From: Robiginitalea aestuariiviva
Lineage (GTDB): Bacteria; Bacteroidota; Bacteroidia; Flavobacteriales; Flavobacteriaceae
Direction: 5' to 3'
NCBI RefSeq assembly: GCF_029537735.1
Contig: NZ_JARPUQ010000003.1
Span: forward strand, 245,015 to 309,014
Length of the DNA stretch: 64,000 nucleotides
Shown here: positions 18,385 through 26,796 of the stretch, in pieces
Layout of the letters: each line of letters opens with the position of its first letter
Numbering within the stretch: position 1 is the first letter of the stretch
Notes under the pieces: model-generated
What the model was told of the DNA's origin: nothing
What the model saw: the letters and a program-made list of their open reading frames with translations, nothing else
Databases searched by the model: none
Translations under genes and position numbers: made by a program

Positions 18385-19353
18385 ATGTCGGAAACCAAAG
18401 AACGCATTAAAACCCTCATCCTTGGTTCAGGCCCTGCCGGATATACGGCAGCCATCTATGCTGCCCGGGCAGACCTGCACCCTGTGATCTATACCGGGAT
18501 GGAACCCGGAGGCCAGCTCACCACCACCACGGAAGTGGAAAACTTCCCGGGGTATCCCGAAGGGATCGACGGGCCCACCATGATGGTGCAGTTGCAGCAA
18601 CAGGCCGAGCGCTTCGGCACCGAGGTGCGCATCGGAATGGCCACGGCCGTGCAATTCAGCGATGAGCCGGGCGGGATCCATACCGTAACCATAGACGACA
18701 GCAAGCAGGTAGAGGCCGAAACGGTGATTATCTCTACCGGGGCTTCTGCCAAATACCTGGGGCTGCCCAGCGAGCAACGCCTTCGCGGGGGCGGGGTATC
18801 TGCCTGTGCCGTGTGCGACGGCTTTTTCTACAAGGGACAGGAAGTAGCCATTGTAGGCGGCGGGGATACGGCAGCCGAAGAGGCCTCCTACCTGGCCAAG
18901 ATCTGCAAGAAGGTAACCATGCTGGTGCGCAAAGGCCACCTGCGTGCCTCCAAGGCCATGCAAAACCGGGTGATGAGCCTGCCCAATATCGACATCCGTT
19001 TCAATACGGAAGTGGATGAGGTGCTGGGCCAGCAGGTGGTGGAAGGCCTGCGGATGGTAAACAACCAGACCGGGGAGAAAGAGGATATCGCCATTACCGG
19101 CCTCTTTATCGCCATTGGCCACAAGCCCAATACAGACATCTTTAAAGGGCAGCTGGACATGGATGCCACCGGGTACCTGATCACCGAGGGAAAATCCACC
19201 AAAACGAATAAGCCCGGAGTTTTTGCCAGCGGAGACGTACAGGATAAGGAATACCGGCAGGCGGTTACGGCTGCAGGCACAGGCTGTATGGCCGCCCTGG
19301 ATGCCGAGCGCTACCTTCAGGAAGTGGAATCCCTGCAGGAAGAAGTGGAATAA
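18385..19353 (+). CDS. trxB: Thioredoxin-disulfide reductase
   Basis: A 322-residue low-molecular-weight thioredoxin reductase of normal length. FAD site GSGPAGYTAAIYAAR at about 14-28, redox-active C141-A-V-C144 followed by D145, NADPH site VGGGDTAAEEA at about 157-167, and the C-terminal FAD motif GVFASGDVQD. It reduces thioredoxin with NADPH in the cytosol. It is a single gene closed by a strong bidirectional terminator. Confidence 0.96.
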   Translation: MSETKERIKTLILGSGPAGYTAAIYAARADLHPVIYTGMEPGGQLTTTTEVENFPGYPEGIDGPTMMVQLQQQAERFGTEVRIGMATAVQFSDEPGGIHTVTIDDSKQVEAETVIISTGASAKYLGLPSEQRLRGGGVSACAVCDGFFYKGQEVAIVGGGDTAAEEASYLAKICKKVTMLVRKGHLRASKAMQNRVMSLPNIDIRFNTEVDEVLGQQVVEGLRMVNNQTGEKEDIAITGLFIAIGHKPNTDIFKGQLDMDATGYLITEGKSTKTNKPGVFASGDVQDKEYRQAVTAAGTGCMAALDAERYLQEVESLQEEVE

Positions 19354-19372
19354 CTCCCGCTTTTCTTATAAA

Positions 19373-19403
19373 AAAACCCGGGGCTTGCCCGGGTTTTCTT
19401 TTT
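19373..19403 (+). terminator. Intrinsic terminator after trxB (bidirectional)
   Basis: Perfect 10-bp stem AAAACCCGGG/CCCGGGTTTT with the 5-nt loop GCTTG (19373-19397), followed by CTTTTTT on the plus strand and preceded by an A-run. It therefore also serves the convergent minus-strand gene at 19416-19862. Confidence 0.9.
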
Positions 19404-19415
19404 TGGGGTTGTCGC

Positions 19416-19862
19416 TTAATCTACCCTGCGGTAATTTTCGGAAAAGGTGCGGTTGCCATCCTCGTCAATGGTGATCTGGCTGTAGGTGTTGTCTCCCACA
19501 ATGAGTTCGAACCGGAATTCCCGGATGGTGTCCAGGGCCTGCATAAAGTAGTAGTCCCCGTACTCGATGGTTTCGATCAGCTCGTCCTGGGTGATGCGGT
19601 AGGAGCCATAGCCAAACCGGCCAATGGTGTCGTTCGGATCCGTTCGGGACCACATGACCTTGCCGCCATAATACATTTTTACCTGCCGGTAACCGTCTAC
19701 CAGCTTAACCGTATCTGCCACATCGTCGCTGCTGAAATTGCAAAAGCTCTGCAGCTCCCAGGTACCTTCCAGGCTGTGCATGGCCTCGGGGGCCCGGGTA
19801 CTCATGGCTGCGCTGGTGATGAAAGCCACTGCCAGCAGTAGCAGTCCAACGTATTTTTTCAT
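19416..19862 (-). CDS. Secreted hypothetical protein, lipocalin-like size
   Basis: A protein of 148 residues from ATG 19862 (a TTG two codons upstream is less likely). It has a signal peptide (MKKYVGLLLLAVAFITSAAM) and a mature part opening with LEGTWELQSFCNF. G-W near the start followed by alternating beta-strand-like segments (GYRQVKMYYGGKVMW, FRFELIVGDNTYSQI) resembles lipocalin-like or calycin proteins of Bacteroidota. No catalytic residues are recognised. It is convergent with trxB and shares its terminator. Confidence 0.75.
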   Translation of the reverse strand: MKKYVGLLLLAVAFITSAAMSTRAPEAMHSLEGTWELQSFCNFSSDDVADTVKLVDGYRQVKMYYGGKVMWSRTDPNDTIGRFGYGSYRITQDELIETIEYGDYYFMQALDTIREFRFELIVGDNTYSQITIDEDGNRTFSENYRRVD

Positions 19863-19968
19863 AGTCAACGCTTTAGAATTATTAAAAAAGTGTTAAAAAG
19901 ATACAATAAAATTTGTGAAAACCATAGGGGTGGTTTTCAAATTTTACAGGATCCGAACGCTTTCGGCC

Positions 19969-21027
19969 CTAAGCTTGCGTTTTGTTGAATTTCCGGAGCA
20001 AGCCCGATAAACGTTCCAGGTGGACCGGTTGGTGGGCGGCTGTCAGGACAATGCGGCTGGGGGAAGCTGGCGTCCCGTCTGCCGGGTATTCGAAATGGGT
20101 AATCAGGACATTTTGGGCAAATAGATAGGCGGCCAGGGCAGGGTTCTGGAAGGCCAGTACCGGGTATCCTGCTTTGTAGCCCATGCCTGGCGGCAGGGTT
20201 TTCGGTTCCACCAGGGAAAGCAAGTCCTGCAGGGCCTTTTGCTGGCGGGTGTAGAGGCCGGCGGCTTCTGCTTCCAGAAAGGCGGCCAGACTGGCGGGCG
20301 GGGCCGGGCTGGCGCCTGAAAAGATTTCCGAGTCCTGCAAGGTTTGAAGGCGATGGGCAGGGCCCAGGACCAGGCCTGCGGTAATGCCCATGGCTTTGCC
20401 CATGGAGGCACAGACCAGGGTTTCCCGGAACCCCATGCCCTCCAGGGCTGTATAGGTGCCAAACCCGTTGGAGCCGATAAGGCCCAGGCCATGGGAATCG
20501 TCTGCCACCAGGATGCCTCTGCGCGCAGCAAACCCCTCGAGGATTTCCTTGAGGTGGCGGGGCCGGTCCGTAACCTCCAGGGCATCTGCAAAGAGCACAG
20601 GGGGGCGCTCCTGCTCCTGTGCGGCCCCAAAGCGGACCGCCAGGTTTTCCCAGTCTGCTTCCCGTTGTTTCCCGGGCGGGATCAGGGCAGCGTGGCATCC
20701 CGGGGCGTAGAAACAGGGATGTCCAAGTCCCAGAAAATACTCGGAGACCAGGCGGGCCGCCAGGTAACCGGAAGAAACCGTACAGGCCGCAGGGGCGGCG
20801 GCAAGCGCTGCCAGACGGGTTTCGGCCTCCCGGTACACCTGCAACCGGATATTACCCAGGCGGGAGGCGCCCCAGTGGGAACCGTGCGCCTGCACCGCTG
20901 CAGCAAGAAGGGTGCGGAAGTCCTGGGACTGCTGTATCCCCAGGTAGGCGGTACCCCCAAAATAGAGGTAATCCGTACCCTGGTGCCTGAACTCCGGGCC
21001 GGGAATATGGGGCAGTTCCAGGATCAC
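19969..21027 (-). CDS. PLP-dependent aminotransferase/acyltransferase, alpha-oxoamine synthase-like (fold type I)
   Basis: A 352-residue class II aminotransferase-fold protein starting at a GTG that overlaps the epimerase stop (GTGA). LGGT-like opening YLYFGGTAYLGI, GSHWGASRLGN substrate region, cofactor residues D176 and H179 in ADDSHGLGLIG, and the Schiff-base lysine K211 in CASMGKAMGITAG. These are the signatures of KBL/BioF/SPT enzymes, but at about 350 residues it is shorter and lacks biotin genes nearby. Translational coupling to a dipeptide epimerase suggests a role in amino-acid or peptidoglycan-derived metabolite handling. Substrate unknown. Confidence 0.83.
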   Translation of the reverse strand: MILELPHIPGPEFRHQGTDYLYFGGTAYLGIQQSQDFRTLLAAAVQAHGSHWGASRLGNIRLQVYREAETRLAALAAAPAACTVSSGYLAARLVSEYFLGLGHPCFYAPGCHAALIPPGKQREADWENLAVRFGAAQEQERPPVLFADALEVTDRPRHLKEILEGFAARRGILVADDSHGLGLIGSNGFGTYTALEGMGFRETLVCASMGKAMGITAGLVLGPAHRLQTLQDSEIFSGASPAPPASLAAFLEAEAAGLYTRQQKALQDLLSLVEPKTLPPGMGYKAGYPVLAFQNPALAAYLFAQNVLITHFEYPADGTPASPSRIVLTAAHQPVHLERLSGLLRKFNKTQA

Positions 21028-22055
21028 GGCACCGGGGTAAAGGGTTCCAGCATGGCCACCCCGCTGCCGTTGCCCTCCGGGTAGACGATTTCGGCCGCAT
21101 CCGTAAAGCGGACCCCGGTGGCGATATCCGAGCGCAGCAGCATGGCCCCGTCCATATCGACATAGTCCAGCTGGGGCAGCAGCTGGGCAATGGCCGAGAT
21201 CCCTACAGTGGATTCAGTCATACAGCCCACCATAACCTTCAGCCCCAGGCTGCGGGCTTCCCGGATCATCCGCCGGGCCGGGGTCAGGCCCCCGCATTTG
21301 GTGAGCTTGATGTTGATGCCGCTGAAGTGCAGGGCACACCGGGCTACATCGGCTTCCACTATACAGCTTTCGTCTGCCATTATGGGCAGGACCGAGGCGT
21401 GTTGTACCCGTTCCATGGCGTCCCAGGCATCGGCCGGCAGCGGCTGCTCAATAAATTCCACCCCGAGTTCCTTCAGGGCGTGGGAATTGTCTATGGTTTC
21501 CTGGGCGGTCCAGGCACAATTGGCATCCACGCGGAACACGGCATCGGTATGCCGGCGCAATTCCGTAACCAGGGCCACGTCTGCCTGGGTGCCCAGTTTG
21601 ATTTTGTAAACCGGCCAGGGCTTTTCCAGCATTTTGGAGACCATGACCTCCGGGGTATCCAGCCCGATGGTGTAATTGGAGACCGGGAGGCGGTCCAGGG
21701 TGGTGCCCCAGAGTTGCCATAGCGGCTGCCCCTTTTGTTTCCCGTACAGGTCGTTGTAGGCCAGGTCCAGGGCGCAGCGGCTGAAAGGGGATATGGGCAG
21801 GGTACAGAGCAGGGTGTGAAAGTCCTCCGGGCTGCCCCCGCTGAAGTTACGGATTGCGGGCCTGGCGGCTTCCATTTCAGACAACATGGCCGGAAGGGTA
21901 ACCCCGTAGTAGGGGTTGGTGGTCGCTTCCCCGAAGCCCGTGTGTGTGCCGTCCGACAAGGCGGCAATGAGGGTCTCCTGGGTATCGTAGCGTTCGCGGG
22001 AAATCCCGAAGCTGTGCGCCAGCTCCAGGGTAAAGGTCTTTGTATACAGTTCCAA
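21024..22055 (-). CDS. Dipeptide epimerase (enolase superfamily, L-Ala-D/L-Glu epimerase type)
   Basis: Enolase-superfamily protein of the muconate-lactonizing subgroup. Second-domain KIKLG (paired lysine base), metal ligands in VDANCAW, EQPLP and MADESC, the opposite lysine in NIKLTKCGG, and DMDGAML near the C-terminus as in dipeptide epimerases. Frame-compatible sequence extends up to 22097, but that part lies inside the T-tract of the terminator at 22095-22124. I therefore take the TTG at 22055 (start LELYTKTFTLELAHSF), giving about 343 residues; this start is uncertain. It likely epimerises L-Ala-L/D-Glu from murein peptide recycling. Coupled to the PLP enzyme downstream by a 4-base overlap. 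Confidence 0.82.
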   Translation of the reverse strand: MELYTKTFTLELAHSFGISRERYDTQETLIAALSDGTHTGFGEATTNPYYGVTLPAMLSEMEAARPAIRNFSGGSPEDFHTLLCTLPISPFSRCALDLAYNDLYGKQKGQPLWQLWGTTLDRLPVSNYTIGLDTPEVMVSKMLEKPWPVYKIKLGTQADVALVTELRRHTDAVFRVDANCAWTAQETIDNSHALKELGVEFIEQPLPADAWDAMERVQHASVLPIMADESCIVEADVARCALHFSGINIKLTKCGGLTPARRMIREARSLGLKVMVGCMTESTVGISAIAQLLPQLDYVDMDGAMLLRSDIATGVRFTDAAEIVYPEGNGSGVAMLEPFTPVP

Positions 22056-22094
22056 GGCGGTTCGGTTTGGTTTCCCAAGGTACTGTATTTGTCC

Positions 22095-22124
22095 CAAAAA
22101 AGAACCCCCGCAAGGCAGGGGTTC
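22095..22124 (-). terminator. Intrinsic terminator of the PadR/PspC/head-GIN cluster
   Basis: On the minus strand GAACCCC (22118-22124) pairs with GGGGTTC (22102-22108) around a 9-nt loop and is followed by six or seven T. It separates the head-GIN gene from the epimerase/PLP gene pair. Confidence 0.8.
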
Positions 22125-22163
22125 CGGGCGACCGTTCGGTCTTTGATTGAGTGATGGGAAATT

Positions 22164-22886
22164 TTAGTAGCGATGTACGCTGCCGGAGGCGGATTTGCGC
22201 GTTTCTACCGTGGCATCGCCGCTGTAGTGAATGTCTGCCCCGCTGCTGGCATCGGCGGTAAGGGAACCGGTTACGTAGACCCGGATGTCCGCCCCGCTGC
22301 TGGCGTGGGCATGGCACACCTTGGCTTCCAGGTCCTGGGCCTTGATGTCCGACCCGCTGCTGGCATCGGCATAGAGGAGGTTGGCCCGGCCGCTCACCTT
22401 GATGTCCGCCCCGCTGCTGCAATCGGCCTCCACCTCGTCGGCTACCAGTTCCAGGCGCAGGTCCGCCCCGCTGCTGGCGTCCAGTTTGATCATGTCGCCT
22501 TCAATGAGGCCCTGCCCCCGCAGGTCTGCCCCGCTGGAGGCGCGCAATACATTGATTTGCGGTAGGCTTACATAGACCTTCTTGGTGGCCCGGCCAATGT
22601 TCTCGACGGCGTGGATGCGGAGCTCCCCGTCGCGGATGTCGGTGCCGATCAGGTCGATTACATTTTCGTCTGCCGATACCCGGATGTCGTAATCGGTGGC
22701 CTGGGTCACGTACACGTCTATGCCTTCGGAGGCCGTAATGGCGGTAAAGTCTGCAGTTACGCTGCGGGCTTCTTCCACAACGACGCCGTTGCCGCGTTTG
22801 CCCGGCCCCCAGTTAACGTCCAGCATACAGGAGGAGGCGAGTAAGGTCAAAATCAGGGCGATGGTAATTCTGGCAAGTGTTGTCAT
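22164..22886 (-). CDS. Head GIN domain (DUF2807) lipoprotein with SSGAD beta-helix repeats
   Basis: A 240-residue lipoprotein (LTLLASSC lipobox, Cys20). The mature part is a putative auto-transporter adhesin head GIN domain. SSGAD or SSGSD recurs six times at roughly 18-20-residue spacing (about residues 118-220), each preceded by A or C and followed by a short beta-strand. This fits a right-handed beta-helix. Likely periplasmic or surface-exposed; function unknown. Last gene of the PadR/PspC cluster and directly followed by a terminator. Confidence 0.85.
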   Translation of the reverse strand: MTTLARITIALILTLLASSCMLDVNWGPGKRGNGVVVEEARSVTADFTAITASEGIDVYVTQATDYDIRVSADENVIDLIGTDIRDGELRIHAVENIGRATKKVYVSLPQINVLRASSGADLRGQGLIEGDMIKLDASSGADLRLELVADEVEADCSSGADIKVSGRANLLYADASSGSDIKAQDLEAKVCHAHASSGADIRVYVTGSLTADASSGADIHYSGDATVETRKSASGSVHRY

Positions 22887-23028
22887 GATGTTCGTTTTTT
22901 GATGACCGGGCTGGGCCCGGGTTGATGCGTTTCAGGTTGATGTTTTTAGTCGATGGGTCAAAGGTGGGACACAAGCCCGCCTTTTCCCAGGGTTTCGGAC
23001 CGAATTGTCGGATCCGGGGGATGAACCG

Positions 23029-24768
23029 TCAGGGCCGTCCCTGGTCGTTGGCGCGGATGCGTACGCCGTCCTCGTTAATTTTCATTTTAAAACTATCCCC
23101 GCTGTCGTTCAGGTCTATGTCCACGCCGTTCTCGTCAATGATGATATGGCCTTCCCCATCCCCGTCGTCCCTATGGCGGCTGGTGTCCGGCGGGCAGTCC
23201 AGGCAGGTCAGGATGCCGTTGGCCCCCATCTGCCAGCGGTAGCGGGCAATTTCCTTGCGGTACAGGTCGCGGTCCGTTTGGGTGCGGCGCCCCATAAATT
23301 CCCGGGCAGCCGGGTTAAAATCCACTACGGTGCCTTCCGGCAGGTACAGGGTCAGGCGCATTTCCTGCCCGCGTACCTTGTTGGCAATGGCCGTGGTGAA
23401 ATGGTCATTCAGTTGCAGGGTATTGCCGCTTAAGGCATAGCCAAAGTCGATGGCTTCGGCCCGTGCCCGGGCATCTGCATACGAACGGCCGTCCGCGTCC
23501 TTGCGCAGGCGCAGGTAGGCGGTGGAATCTTCGGATTTACGGATGTCCAGCAGCAGGTCGTCCGAGAACAGCATGGGCTGGTCTTCCTCGTCGTACCGGA
23601 TGCGCATCCCGGCTACAATGGGCCCGGACTCATAGCCGTAGGTATTCTCATTAAAGTGCACCCGCAGGGTATCCGGTGCCGGCAGGGCCAGGGTGTCGCG
23701 CACCGTCACGCTGCCGGTGTAGGCATGGGCGGCGGCCTGTTTCACGCTCAGTACCGAGAGGGAAATCAGCGCCATAAGCCACAGCCCCAACAGGGAGAAC
23801 TTGGCGATGTTGCCGATGGATTTCAGGTTGGTCACCAGGATACGCAGCCCCAGGTACATCAGGAAAAAGAAGGGGATGCCCACGGCCAGGAATACCAGGA
23901 GGGACACAATCCAGATGGGGGTGTCCGTGTCGTTGAGCATGCCCACCAGGTCTACCCCGGGAATGTGAACGGCATCCACCACGCCTACGGTAAACAGGGC
24001 AATGACCAGCCCGATCAGGGCAGTGGCCCCGGTAATGATCAGGATGATGCCCACGAATTTCCCGATCACCTTAAAGAAGAACATGATCACGTCCCCCAGG
24101 GTGTCGAAAAAGGATTTCCCGGAACTCTTCACGCGGTCCCCCACCTTTTCATAATCGACGCTGCGCACCTTTTCGGCTACCTCGTCAAAGCCCTCCTTTA
24201 CCTTGCGTTCAATATTGCTGATGTTCACGGGTTCCCCGGTCATATCCAGTTTCTGAGCCGTGGTGGCCGCCTCGGGCACCAAAATCCAGAGCAGGATGTA
24301 GGCGATAAAGCCAAAGCCGGAGAAAATAGCCAGCAGGATAAAGATCAGGCGGATCCACAGGGCGTCAATCCCCAGGTAGTGCTCCAGCCCGGCGCAGACC
24401 CCGCCAATGTATTTCTGGTCGATGTCGCGATAGAGTTTCTTCGCCTTCGGGCGGGCGCTCTGGGAGGAGGGCCCGGCCTGGGGTTCGTCCTGGAAGATGT
24501 CTTCGTCTACGTGGTAGTCTTCCGGCTGCCCCATAATGGCGATGACTTCGTCCACTTCCTTCAGGGTGATCACCTGCCGCTCGTTCTCCATTTTCTCGAA
24601 GAACAGCTCGGCAATGCGCGCCTCGATATCGGCGATGATCTCGTCGCTGCCCGTAGTACCGGAAAAGGAGCGCTTAATGGCCTCCAGATAGCGCTGCAGC
24701 TTCATGAATGCGTTTTCATCAATGTGAAAAAGCATATTGGCCAGGTTGATATTTACAGTCTTGTTCAT
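23029..24768 (-). CDS. PspC domain membrane protein
   Basis: A 579-residue protein. The N-terminal cytosolic part (about 1-105) has helical segments and an acidic linker. The PspC domain follows at about 108-172 (KYIGGVCAGLEHYLG, then two hydrophobic segments), then a further membrane block at about 225-355 with four or five TM helices. The C-terminal periplasmic region is beta-rich and acidic (DDGDGEGHIIIDENGVDIDL). Large PspC proteins directly after a PadR regulator are a Bacteroidota arrangement, probably an envelope-stress module. It starts 1 base after padR and is presumably co-transcribed. Confidence 0.87.
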   Translation of the reverse strand: MNKTVNINLANMLFHIDENAFMKLQRYLEAIKRSFSGTTGSDEIIADIEARIAELFFEKMENERQVITLKEVDEVIAIMGQPEDYHVDEDIFQDEPQAGPSSQSARPKAKKLYRDIDQKYIGGVCAGLEHYLGIDALWIRLIFILLAIFSGFGFIAYILLWILVPEAATTAQKLDMTGEPVNISNIERKVKEGFDEVAEKVRSVDYEKVGDRVKSSGKSFFDTLGDVIMFFFKVIGKFVGIILIITGATALIGLVIALFTVGVVDAVHIPGVDLVGMLNDTDTPIWIVSLLVFLAVGIPFFFLMYLGLRILVTNLKSIGNIAKFSLLGLWLMALISLSVLSVKQAAAHAYTGSVTVRDTLALPAPDTLRVHFNENTYGYESGPIVAGMRIRYDEEDQPMLFSDDLLLDIRKSEDSTAYLRLRKDADGRSYADARARAEAIDFGYALSGNTLQLNDHFTTAIANKVRGQEMRLTLYLPEGTVVDFNPAAREFMGRRTQTDRDLYRKEIARYRWQMGANGILTCLDCPPDTSRHRDDGDGEGHIIIDENGVDIDLNDSGDSFKMKINEDGVRIRANDQGRP

Positions 24769-24769
24769 C

Positions 24770-25105
24770 TTACTTGCTTTTTTTATTGGTGACCACGTTT
24801 ACAGCGGTTCGGAGTTCGTCCCAGGTGGTGTCCAGCTCCTTGAGGAACATCTTCCCGGTTTCGGTGAGCCCGTAGTATTTGCGGGGCGGCCCGGAGCTGG
24901 ATTCCTCCCAGCGGTAGGAGAGCAGCCCTGCGTTTTTCAGCCGGGTGAGCAGGGGGTAGATGGTACCCTCCACAACCAGCATTTTTGCGTCTTTCAGGGT
25001 ATCCAGGATCTCGGAGGCATACTTGTCCCCCCCTTTAAGGATGGACAGGATGCAATACTCCAGGACGCCCTTACGCATTTGCGCTTTGGTATTTTCGATG
25101 TTCAT
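24770..25105 (-). CDS. PadR family transcriptional regulator
   Basis: A 111-residue PadR winged-helix repressor without a long C-terminal domain (subfamily 2). Recognisable parts are the helix-turn-helix ILSILKGGDKYASEILDTLK, the recognition region VVEGTIYPLLTRLKNAGLL and the wing PPRKYYGLTETGK. It probably autoregulates this operon and controls the PspC gene 1 base downstream. The ligand or stress signal is unknown. Confidence 0.92.
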   Translation of the reverse strand: MNIENTKAQMRKGVLEYCILSILKGGDKYASEILDTLKDAKMLVVEGTIYPLLTRLKNAGLLSYRWEESSSGPPRKYYGLTETGKMFLKELDTTWDELRTAVNVVTNKKSK

Positions 25106-25118
25106 AATGCTCGGATCT

Positions 25119-25181
25119 TTAGCTACCGCCCGCGCGGGTAGCGGGGCGGCTGAGTTCGACGGTTCGTTTTTTGATGCTCAT
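25119..25181 (-). CDS. Possible 20-codon upstream ORF before padR
   Basis: An ATG at 25181 opens a 20-residue reading frame (MSIKKRTVELSRPATRAGGS) that stops at 25119, 14 bases before the PadR start. It is basic and has no recognisable domain. It could be a leader ORF, the stub of a lost gene, or chance; nothing but position supports it. Confidence 0.2.
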   Translation of the reverse strand: MSIKKRTVELSRPATRAGGS

Positions 25182-25208
25182 GATGATGGATTGATTGATG
25201 AATAAACG

Positions 25209-25664
25209 TTAGTGCAGGCTTACGATGCGGTACATCCGCCAGGCGTCCTCCTCCTGTTTCCAGAGGGTGATAAAACGGCTGGGCCGGGACTCGGCCTGCG
25301 GCTCCTCGGCATTGAAAAAGCGGTGCAGGCCCAGGGCTACGGCCCCAAAGCCGGGTATTTCATGGACCTCCAGGCTGCCTTCCACCCGGGTGCGGGTCAC
25401 CTTGCCGCAGATGTTTTCGCGGATGCTTTGCAGGATGTCGGCCTTGGAACGGCTTAAGCCGCCCTGGTCGTGGTAGAATTCCAGGTCCTCGCACAACAGG
25501 CTGGCCTGGGTCTCCATGTCGCAGTGGTTATAGGCCTCAAAATACGTGAGGTCCAGGTTGCTGATGGTGCGGTACAGGTCCGAGTCTTCAGGGACTTGTG
25601 CCAGGGCCTCGGCCAGGGCGCCCACCAGGATGGCCAGCAGTAAAAGGATGTGGCGCAGTTTCAT
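25209..25664 (-). CDS. Exported NTF2-like (DUF4440-type) protein
   Basis: A 151-residue protein with a signal peptide (LLLLAILVGALAEALAQ). The mature part has the order of an NTF2-like fold: helix LDLTYFEAYNHCDMETQASLL, then the strand EFYHDQGG, the strands around EVHEIPGFGAVALG and a final WKQEEDAWRMYRIVSLH. It resembles DUF4440/SnoaL-like proteins of Bacteroidota, which are mostly uncharacterised. Its ATG overlaps the stop of the DUF4870 gene (TAATG), so the two are translationally coupled. Confidence 0.8.
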   Translation of the reverse strand: MKLRHILLLLAILVGALAEALAQVPEDSDLYRTISNLDLTYFEAYNHCDMETQASLLCEDLEFYHDQGGLSRSKADILQSIRENICGKVTRTRVEGSLEVHEIPGFGAVALGLHRFFNAEEPQAESRPSRFITLWKQEEDAWRMYRIVSLH

Positions 25665-26146
25665 TATCGGATGAATTTAATGGTGAGCGGATATTTGAAA
25701 TAGTCCCCTTCGTTGGTGCGGAGGGTGGCCAGGATGGTGTAGACCACGTTAACGATAAAGAGGCCAAATCCCAACAACCCGGCCACGCCAACGGGCCACC
25801 AGAAGAAGGGCAGGTCAAACAGGCCGTCGCCCAGGTTCAGGTGGAAGTCGTCCATGTGTTCCCACTCGTTCCAGTGGAAACCGCCATTGCGAAAAAATGC
25901 TGGCAGGGACCCCAATAGGAAGGGAACACTCAGCAGGCCCAGCATAAAATTGTACAGGGTCATGCTGATCTGGAAGTTCAACGCCTGTTTCCCGTGGTAA
26001 TCCACAAAGGCGGACTGGTTCTTGTTGGAGAGCCAAAGCACCAGCGGCAGCAGGAAATGCCCCAGCGGGATAAAGAACCTGCACAGGGTGGAGCCATGGA
26101 TCACGGCGGACAGGTTGCGTTCGTGTTTGGTGACTGATTCTGTCAT
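25664..26146 (-). CDS. DUF4870 membrane protein (Tic20-like)
   Basis: A 160-residue membrane protein from the ATG at 26146; sequence upstream to 26197 is open but lies across the promoter. Contains RNLSAVIHGSTLCRFFIPLGHFLLPLVLWL, then NKNQSAFVDYHGKQALNFQ, the DUF4870 signature, and two or three more TM segments ending with ATLRTNEGDYFKYPLTIKFI. Members recur with PspC and PadR genes in flavobacteria, as here. Function unknown. Confidence 0.88.
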   Translation of the reverse strand: MTESVTKHERNLSAVIHGSTLCRFFIPLGHFLLPLVLWLSNKNQSAFVDYHGKQALNFQISMTLYNFMLGLLSVPFLLGSLPAFFRNGGFHWNEWEHMDDFHLNLGDGLFDLPFFWWPVGVAGLLGFGLFIVNVVYTILATLRTNEGDYFKYPLTIKFIR

Positions 26147-26165
26147 GGCATAGTTGTTTCTTATG

Positions 26166-26197
26166 CAAATATATATACGAAAGAAGGTATTATGCAA
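26166..26197 (-). promoter_or_regulatory. Promoter of the DUF4870-PspC cluster
   Basis: On the minus strand, -33-like TTG (complement of 26195-26197) is followed after 21 bases by TATATTTG (26166-26173), an exact TAnnTTTG -7 box. The transcript start would be near 26159, about 13 bases before the ATG at 26146. Confidence 0.65.
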
Positions 26198-26282
26198 AAC
26201 ATAGTACTATTAATTAACATAATATTAACAATTAGGAATCCCCGGGAATTTGATATTTTTACGCCTACCTAACTCCCAAGAC

Positions 26283-26735
26283 ATGGCTTCCCTGGTCCGC
26301 AAATTCAATGGGTTTATGTTCCTGAAACTCCCTTCTGCCTGGTGGTGCGGGGTGCGCCTGCAGCACCTGGACGGCAATTCGGCCGATACCCGGGTTACCC
26401 ACAGGTGGATTAACCAGAACCCCTTCCGTTCCATGTTCTGGGCCGTTCAGGGGATGGCTGCCGAATTTGCCACGGGCGCCCTGGTCATGTACCACATCCG
26501 CAAGAGTGGGCGGAAGGTTTCCATGCTGGTGCTGAACAATACGGCTACTTTCACCAAGAAGGCCACGGGGCGGATCCGTTTCCGGTGCGAGGACGGCCCG
26601 GCCGTACAAAAGGCCCTGGCCGAAGCGGTGCGCAGCGGGGAAGGGCAGACCGTATGGATGACCGCCACAGGTATTGACGCCGCAGGCGACCCCGTAAGCA
26701 CTTTTCGCTTTGAGTGGACCTTAAAGGTTAAATAA
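26283..26735 (+). CDS. DUF4442 family hotdog-fold protein
   Basis: A 150-residue protein from ATG 26283 (MASLVRKFNGFMFLKLPSAW). The sequence fits DUF4442, a 4HBT-like hotdog family: INQNPFRSMFWAVQGMAAEF carries the N..F..G..A helix of the fold, followed by strands such as VSMLVLNNTATFTKKATG. Likely an acyl-thioesterase-like cytosolic protein; substrate unknown. A divergent promoter region with the DUF4870 gene lies upstream. An earlier in-frame TTG at 26250 is judged too close to the promoter. Confidence 0.8.
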   Translation: MASLVRKFNGFMFLKLPSAWWCGVRLQHLDGNSADTRVTHRWINQNPFRSMFWAVQGMAAEFATGALVMYHIRKSGRKVSMLVLNNTATFTKKATGRIRFRCEDGPAVQKALAEAVRSGEGQTVWMTATGIDAAGDPVSTFRFEWTLKVK

Positions 26736-26796
26736 CCAGGGGGTTAGATAATTTCCTGTAACATTTTCCGTACCTTATATACAGATTCATTGCTAT

